28,490 nucleotides of DNA, taken from contig NZ_KB893102.1 of NCBI RefSeq assembly GCF_000373985.1, positions 1-28,490 on the forward strand. The letters are read 5' to 3'. Under the pieces are notes generated by a model. That model was not told the origin of the DNA. It made no database searches and worked only from the letters and a program-made list of their open reading frames with translations. Below are positions 23,949 to 28,490 of this stretch, piece by piece. This stretch comes from Desulfobacter curvatus DSM 3379. Its GTDB lineage: Bacteria; Desulfobacterota; Desulfobacteria; Desulfobacterales; Desulfobacteraceae. The number at the start of each line of letters is the position of its first letter. Position 1 is the stretch's first letter. The position numbers and the translations under genes are program-made.

Positions 23949-25445
23949 ATGGAGTTAATTTTTAAAAAAATAAAATTTTGGCCTAAGCTTGCTTGGGTCG
24001 CCATTTTATCTGAAACAAAGAAGGCAGAAATCCTTCATGGCCCAATGGTAGAAGTTCATAATGATTGGGCTATTGAGGGAGTCTGGGATGGTGCTTTTGA
24101 TAAAGGTAACTTTGATTATTCAGATCTTATCTTTGGTAGTGGTATTAGAAAAAGGAAAGATGAATTAATTTTTGTAAGCTCTGCGACAGGCGTCGATAGA
24201 TTATGGCATACAACGGGTCAAAATATAATCTATGTAAGCAACACGCTGCCAGGTCTTTTAAGTGTTTCTAACATTTCACTGCGGCAAAATTATTCACACT
24301 ATTCTGAAGATATAATGACTATCGAAAGGAAAGGACTCTATAGTTACACAAAACAAATTCCATCATCTGGAGCTGATATTAACATAGTTTACTATAAAAA
24401 TTTGATCTGGAACTCTAAATCAATTATTGAGATTGACAAACCAAGCATTACTCCAAATTTTACTGATTTCAATTCATATCAACAATTTCTTAAAGAAACT
24501 GCAGAGAAATTAGGTAAAAACGCTAGTTCAATTAAACGTCGGTTTCAAATTGAGATGTTAGCGGGTATTTCATCTGGCTATGATTCGGTTGCAACGGCTG
24601 TGATCTCCCGCTATGCAGGATGTAAAAAAGCTGTAACTATTACCAATTCTTCAAGTCTTTGGCGTGGTTCCGATTCAGGTGTTGATATAGCGAAAAAGTT
24701 AGGATTATCGTGTCAACAAGTAAAGCACTCCAAAAAAAATTATAAAAAAGAAATTTTTTCCTGGGCCAGTGCTGGGCATGCGGGAGGAAGAAATTTAACT
24801 CTTTTTGATTATCCAAAGCCTTTATGTTTGTTTTTTAACGGAAGTTATGGAGATATTGTCTGGGATCGCTTACATCAAAATTTGGTAGAACCACGAGGAG
24901 ATATGGATGCTCTATTATGCGAATTTAGGCTGGAAGAAGGATTATTTGTAACAGTTGTTCCTTGGTGGGGAATCAGAAAGGCAAAAGAGATACAAAAAAT
25001 AAGTTTATTGGAAGAGATGGAACCTTGGACTTTGGGGACAAGTTATGATCGCCCAATTGCAAGGAGGTTGGCAGAAGAAGCTGGGATCGAACGTTCGAGT
25101 TTTGGGATTCGTAAAAAAAATACAGCATCAAATGAAACTCTGTTTTGGCCATCGACGGCTGAGGCACAAAAACATTTAGAAAAATTTACACAAAGCCTAA
25201 ATATTAAATTTCCAACTCCACTCAAAATATTTATTTTTTCTCAACTTTTTTTGTTATTAAATGTTATTTATAAAAATACGGCTAAGAAAATGAAAATAAA
25301 ACAATGGTGGCGGCCATGGGCAAAATTCCCTTGTAGACATTTTCTTTTTTTGTGGGCAAACCATACTCTGCGGGATGTCTATTACAAAACCCAACGAAAC
25401 CAAAATTCTTCTTTAACGATAGAAAACAAGAGTTCAAACAATTAG
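23949..25445 (+). CDS. Asparagine-synthase-like (PP-loop) protein, possible sugar amidotransferase
   Basis: A 498-residue protein with asparagine synthetase-like organisation. The N-terminal half (about 30-160) resembles the glutaminase-type fold region of that family (DLIFGSGIRKR, FVSSATGVDRLWH, YVSNTLPGLL), but the N-terminus is MELIFKK and has no Cys2, the residue that releases ammonia from glutamine. The C-terminal half has a PP-loop, GISSGYDSVATAV (206-218), in place of the usual SGGxDS, with S209 where a glycine is expected. Further on are LFFNGSYGDIVWD and PIARRLAEEAGIERSSFG. Such proteins in polysaccharide loci (WbpS of P. aeruginosa O6 is one known) amidate uronic acids. Amidation of GalNAcA here is inference. 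It starts 2 bases after the acyltransferase. Confidence 0.7.
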   Translation: MELIFKKIKFWPKLAWVAILSETKKAEILHGPMVEVHNDWAIEGVWDGAFDKGNFDYSDLIFGSGIRKRKDELIFVSSATGVDRLWHTTGQNIIYVSNTLPGLLSVSNISLRQNYSHYSEDIMTIERKGLYSYTKQIPSSGADINIVYYKNLIWNSKSIIEIDKPSITPNFTDFNSYQQFLKETAEKLGKNASSIKRRFQIEMLAGISSGYDSVATAVISRYAGCKKAVTITNSSSLWRGSDSGVDIAKKLGLSCQQVKHSKKNYKKEIFSWASAGHAGGRNLTLFDYPKPLCLFFNGSYGDIVWDRLHQNLVEPRGDMDALLCEFRLEEGLFVTVVPWWGIRKAKEIQKISLLEEMEPWTLGTSYDRPIARRLAEEAGIERSSFGIRKKNTASNETLFWPSTAEAQKHLEKFTQSLNIKFPTPLKIFIFSQLFLLLNVIYKNTAKKMKIKQWWRPWAKFPCRHFLFLWANHTLRDVYYKTQRNQNSSLTIENKSSNN

Positions 25446-26726
25446 ATGAAAATACTTCATATCTCAGCGCTCCCAATCTGGTCGATGGACGGGAAGGGCG
25501 GCATGCCCTCTTTGCGGGAAACATTATCCGGGCATATAAGAGAAGACTGTACAATTAAGGTGATCCTACCGCGATACGACTTGTTTTCCGATGACCTTGC
25601 CCCTTTGAGTATCGAACGAACCGGCGCGTATAAAGTGTATACTGCTCCCTGCAAATGGCTTCCAGTAATAAAATCATTTCGCAACAGAGTCAGCCGGGTG
25701 TTTGGAAGAAACACCATTCCTTACCCCATCCGTTGCATGATCAATATTTCAATGCTGCTTTTATTAACGCTCAGTCTTGTTAAAGCAGGGAATAAAGTCT
25801 GCTACCGGGGAAAATTTTCTCCAGACCTTGTTTATTCCCATAACCAGTATGCGGCACTGGCTGGATTTATTCTTGGGAAGGAATGGAGAATCCCAAACAT
25901 AACAAGACTTTATGGAACTTTTTTGGCGGATTTGATGAAAAAGCCTTTTGTTTCTCTCCGGTATCCGACCGCAGCAGCCGGATACCTGGTGCCGTCCAAC
26001 CTGCTGATCTGCGCAAACGACGGAACCAGGGGCGATGAAGTAGCTGAAAAATTTAAAATTCCAAATCATCGGTTTCGGTTCTGGCAGAATGGTATTGACC
26101 CGCCTTCGGAAAAGCCGTCAACCATAAGACAAGATCTTGTAAATCGCTTTGGGCCAAAACTGCGACTTGAAAGCATTTGGGCAATTTCATGTTCCCGTTT
26201 AAGCAATTGGAAGCGGATTGACCGAATGCTTTACGCCATTAGCTATTGCAAAAGAAAAAACGTGGACTGCCAGTTGGTTGTGGCAGGAGATGGTCCGGAA
26301 AAAAAGAACCTGAAAAAATTGGCAATAAAGCTTGGTATAGAAGACCTTGTCCTTTGGATAGGAGCTGTTGATCATGATGATATATGGGGTCTGATGAATG
26401 TGGCAAATATTTTTATGATTACCAATGATGTTACCAATCGGTGTAATCCCCTTTTTGAGGCCGCGTGGGCAAATCTTCCGGTTATTTCCATTAAAGATTC
26501 CTCCACATCTGATTTATTAATACACAATTGCAATGCTTTGTTGTCGGGTAAAGATAACAGCGAGGAATTGGGCCAGAATCTGGCTATCCTTTGCGAGAAC
26601 AGGATACTTAGGGAAAAAATGAAGGTTCAACAAAAAAAAATGGCAGAATCTTTCTGGACATGGGAAAAAAGAATGAAAAAAGAAGTTGCAGAACTTGAAA
26701 GGTTAATTAGGCCCGTAGACAGATAA
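25446..26726 (+). CDS. Glycosyltransferase, GT4 family
   Basis: A 426-residue GT-B transferase. The N-terminus MKILHISALPIW, then GKGGMPSL, is the acceptor-domain opening. The C-terminal half has FWQNGIDPP, SCSRLSNWKRIDRML, VVAGDGPEKKNLKKLA and the donor-site segment NPLFEAAWANLPVI (E then A/W/N in place of the common E-A-M-A). A hydrophobic patch (about 99-113) suggests membrane contact. Its ATG follows the previous stop immediately (TAGATG), so translation is coupled. The base composition rises to the level of the core genes again, unlike the four genes before it. Donor and linkage unknown. Confidence 0.9.
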   Translation: MKILHISALPIWSMDGKGGMPSLRETLSGHIREDCTIKVILPRYDLFSDDLAPLSIERTGAYKVYTAPCKWLPVIKSFRNRVSRVFGRNTIPYPIRCMINISMLLLLTLSLVKAGNKVCYRGKFSPDLVYSHNQYAALAGFILGKEWRIPNITRLYGTFLADLMKKPFVSLRYPTAAAGYLVPSNLLICANDGTRGDEVAEKFKIPNHRFRFWQNGIDPPSEKPSTIRQDLVNRFGPKLRLESIWAISCSRLSNWKRIDRMLYAISYCKRKNVDCQLVVAGDGPEKKNLKKLAIKLGIEDLVLWIGAVDHDDIWGLMNVANIFMITNDVTNRCNPLFEAAWANLPVISIKDSSTSDLLIHNCNALLSGKDNSEELGQNLAILCENRILREKMKVQQKKMAESFWTWEKRMKKEVAELERLIRPVDR

Positions 26727-26729
26727 GAT

Positions 26730-28052
26730 ATGCTCTCCATCAAATCTTTAGCTTTTATTTCCATATTTTTAACCTGCACTGCTGGAGCCATTTTTCTGCC
26801 CCATCTTGGGATTTACGGATATTTAGCCGATTATTGTATCGGGACAGCGGACCAATGGTGGGAGGCACCATTCTCAGGCCTTGGCATTCGTTATTCCTTT
26901 ACCCTTGCGTTGGCAACCATTGGTGGTTTTGTTTTACAAAAACATAAGCTTAGATTCGGCTTTTCAATTATTACAATTCAAGAGGTATGCTGCCTGTTAT
27001 TTCTGTCGCTCATGTGGATGTCGTACTTTGGTAGTGCTGAGACTATGGGCAGGTATACAACTACAGATCATCCCACAGTGAAGTTTACAAAGATAGTTTT
27101 ATTCGTTCTGCTGATGACTCATATCATAACTGACCGCAAAAAACTTTCAGGGCTTTTGTGGGTATTTATCCTTTGTGCTCTGTCATTGGGGATTAAATCA
27201 TGGGAGTTGCCTAGACGAGCCTATGTCAGCGGGCGTCTGGAAGGTATTGGTGGGGCTGATTTCGCTGAGGCAAATTTTTTTGCAGCGTTCATGGCTGCCA
27301 TGCTGCCGCTTATCGGTGTACAGCTTTTAAGAAGTAAGAACTGGGCACTTCGTATTCTTTGTATCATATCCGCTGCGTTTACAGCTAATACCGTTGTCCT
27401 GTGTCGAAGCCGAGGCGCTTTAGTTGGAATTATAATGGGTGGTATGAGCGCTGTGGTTATGGCTCCAAAACAATTTCGGAAAAAAATTGCCTTGGGGCTT
27501 ATTCTCGGGGCAATGGGCGGTCTATATGTGGCAGATCAGCAGTTTCTTGAAAGAATTTCCACCATTATTGTTTCCGAAGGCGAGGAAAGAGATGCGTCTG
27601 CTGAAAACCGGTTTCTCCTGTGGGCTGCGGGAGTACGGATGGTAATTGATCAACCGCTTGGTATCGGTGTTGGCAACTGGTATCAGACTATCGGCAGCTA
27701 TCTTCCTGAACATGCAGGACTGGATTCACACAATACCTATGTGAAGTGCATTGCAGAAATGGGAGTATTGGGTTTTTTAGTTTTCACATTTGTGATTTTT
27801 TTTGGCCTGATTGAAATCAGACGGTTAAACCGATATATTGATTATTTACCATTTGATATTTATAACGATTTGAAATTGCTTGCTTTTGGTATATCTATTA
27901 CGATTGTGATCATTCTTACTTGCGGTCTGACCATCACCATGATTTATACAGAAACCGTTTGGATATTGTTGATGTTGCCGGTTTGCCTCAGGAGAACTCT
28001 TGAAAATGCTTTGTTGGATCATAAAAAAAGTAATCAGAATGATGAAATATAA
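26730..28052 (+). CDS. O-antigen ligase/polymerase family membrane protein (Wzy/WaaL)
   Basis: A 440-residue polytopic inner-membrane protein with about 11-12 hydrophobic segments. The family's periplasmic Wzy_C region shows at about 325-345: LDSHNTYVKCIAEMGVLGFL, including the conserved H of the SHN motif. Earlier, CRSRGALVGIIMGG is the second signature. It would polymerise repeats or ligate the glycan to an acceptor; in exosortase loci an O-glycosylation ligase of this family is common (TIGR03097-like), but I cannot confirm that subgroup. It lies 3 bases after the glycosyltransferase, and the last six codons overlap the ATG of the broken TPR gene that follows. Confidence 0.9.
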   Translation: MLSIKSLAFISIFLTCTAGAIFLPHLGIYGYLADYCIGTADQWWEAPFSGLGIRYSFTLALATIGGFVLQKHKLRFGFSIITIQEVCCLLFLSLMWMSYFGSAETMGRYTTTDHPTVKFTKIVLFVLLMTHIITDRKKLSGLLWVFILCALSLGIKSWELPRRAYVSGRLEGIGGADFAEANFFAAFMAAMLPLIGVQLLRSKNWALRILCIISAAFTANTVVLCRSRGALVGIIMGGMSAVVMAPKQFRKKIALGLILGAMGGLYVADQQFLERISTIIVSEGEERDASAENRFLLWAAGVRMVIDQPLGIGVGNWYQTIGSYLPEHAGLDSHNTYVKCIAEMGVLGFLVFTFVIFFGLIEIRRLNRYIDYLPFDIYNDLKLLAFGISITIVIILTCGLTITMIYTETVWILLMLPVCLRRTLENALLDHKKSNQNDEI

Positions 28053-28210
28053 CAGAGTCATTTTATTTTTCTATCCGGAGGGGCGTTGCTTTTAGCCACT
28101 CTGCTGGGGAATATGTTGATCAACTTGCTAAGCAAGCCGCACATGAAAGCAAGAAAGGCAACTATCCAAAGGCATTTCAGTATATATCAGTATATAACTT
28201 GACAGTCTGA
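28042..28210 (+). pseudogene. Frame-broken signal-peptide/TPR gene remnant
   Basis: Three frames together give a coherent protein beginning. From ATG 28042 comes MKYNRVILFF; from about 28071 a frame shifted by one base gives LSGGALLLATLLG, completing a signal-peptide-like core; from about 28109 another frame gives EYVDQLAKQAAH and SKKGNYPKAFQYI, a TPR helix pair. A stop follows at 28208-28210, next to the transposase remnant. The TPR part resembles the segment LSKKGNHQMAMKF of the gene at 21181. The rest of the gene is missing, most simply because of an insertion-sequence junction. Sequencing error could explain the frame breaks but not the loss of the C-terminus. Confidence 0.5.
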
Positions 28211-28223
28211 AGTTTTGTAGCAA

Positions 28224-28490
28224 TCAGGCAACCAGTGGAAGCTGACATTCATGGTGCCTGCGGGCCTTTGCCGTAATTATGCCATAAATCGCGTCAGTAC
28301 TGAAAGCGCTAAAATTATGGTAATATTCTTGTTGGATCACCGATTGAACCACCTCTTCTGATGGGACGTTTGAAGTCACGGTCCTAAGCCATCCCATATA
28401 CCGTTGCCAGATCGTTTCATTGTAGTTCAGTGCTAGTATTTGGAGGGTACCTGTAGCGATGCAACCAAAATTCACAAAAGCCTCAATGGC
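28224..28490 (-). CDS. Transposase, C-terminal part (runs off the right edge)
   Basis: The minus-strand frame is open from the window edge to TGA at 28226-28224, at least 88 residues. The segments FGCIATGTLQILAL, IWQRYMGWLRT and VPSEEVVQSVI resemble the C-terminal ends of IS4-like DDE transposases known from sulfate reducers; this is recognition of pattern only. A GTG at 28475 is in frame but the protein clearly begins outside. Whether the element is intact cannot be told, because its catalytic part lies outside the window. It borders the broken TPR gene and marks the right limit of the locus. Confidence 0.6.
   Translation of the reverse strand, partial: AIEAFVNFGCIATGTLQILALNYNETIWQRYMGWLRTVTSNVPSEEVVQSVIQQEYYHNFSAFSTDAIYGIITAKARRHHECQLPLVA

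Noticed and set aside
1..28490. CRISPR arrays, tRNA or rRNA genes
   Set aside because: No regularly spaced repeats and no cloverleaf or rRNA-like sequence were noticed in the gaps; nearly all bases are in protein genes.

Overview
The window is a long, almost entirely plus-strand exopolysaccharide locus of the exosortase (Xrt/EpsH) type. It combines a Wzx/Wzy-style polymer machinery (chain-length protein, tyrosine kinase, initiating transferase, export protein, outer-membrane barrel, flippase, ligase/polymerase) with exosortase, EpsI, the XrtA-type polysaccharide deacetylase, a CAAX-protease-like protein, TIGR03790-like secreted proteins and a TIGR03087-like glycosyltransferase. This gene set, with moderate GC and AT-rich gaps, suggests a Gram-negative bacterium, most likely a marine-type sulfate reducer of the Desulfobacterota (Desulfobacteraceae-like). 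That placement is inference from gene content and protein flavour, not from a marker gene.

Layout. 1-850: edge with a truncated IS1595-type transposase on the minus strand and a gene-free AT-rich stretch. 851-3887: CPBP/CAAX-like membrane protease, UDP-GlcNAc C4-epimerase (WbpP/TviC type), secreted TIGR03790 protein. 3888-4289: gene-free control region with perfect dyads and a candidate promoter. 4290-8355: chain-length determinant, tyrosine autokinase, initiating sugar transferase; a 159-bp MITE-like element sits between the last two. A terminator and a strong hairpin follow (8375-8446). 8485-12895: export protein, beta-barrel, EpsI, exosortase, deacetylase. 12994-17951: UDP-GalNAc dehydrogenase (TviB/WbpO type), WecB-type 2-epimerase, a FemAB stub, two glycosyltransferases. 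17976-21816: AlbA_2/GHKL-type regulator-like protein, a large divergent TIGR03790-like protein and a TPR protein. 21837-28052: flippase, hexapeptide acetyltransferase, asparagine-synthase-like protein, glycosyltransferase, O-antigen ligase/polymerase. 28042-28490: a frame-broken signal-peptide/TPR gene remnant and the C-terminal end of a minus-strand transposase.

How it works together (inference). The C4-epimerase and the TviB-type dehydrogenase would make UDP-GalNAcA, as in Vi antigen synthesis; WecB would supply UDP-ManNAc. The initiating transferase loads the first sugar on lipid, glycosyltransferases extend it, the asparagine-synthase-like protein may amidate the uronic acid and the acetyltransferase decorates it. 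Wzx flips, the ligase-like protein polymerises or transfers, the Wzz/kinase pair controls length, and the Wza-like protein plus barrel export. No PEP-CTERM substrate protein is encoded here, so exosortase clients must lie elsewhere.

Most notable observations: the MITE-like insertion whose removal restores a tight operon junction; a FemAB gene reduced to its first about 34 codons exactly where XrtA loci usually carry it; two TIGR03790-type proteins, one 680 residues with an extra domain; an asparagine-synthase-like protein without the amide-transferring cysteine; and the dyad-rich control region.
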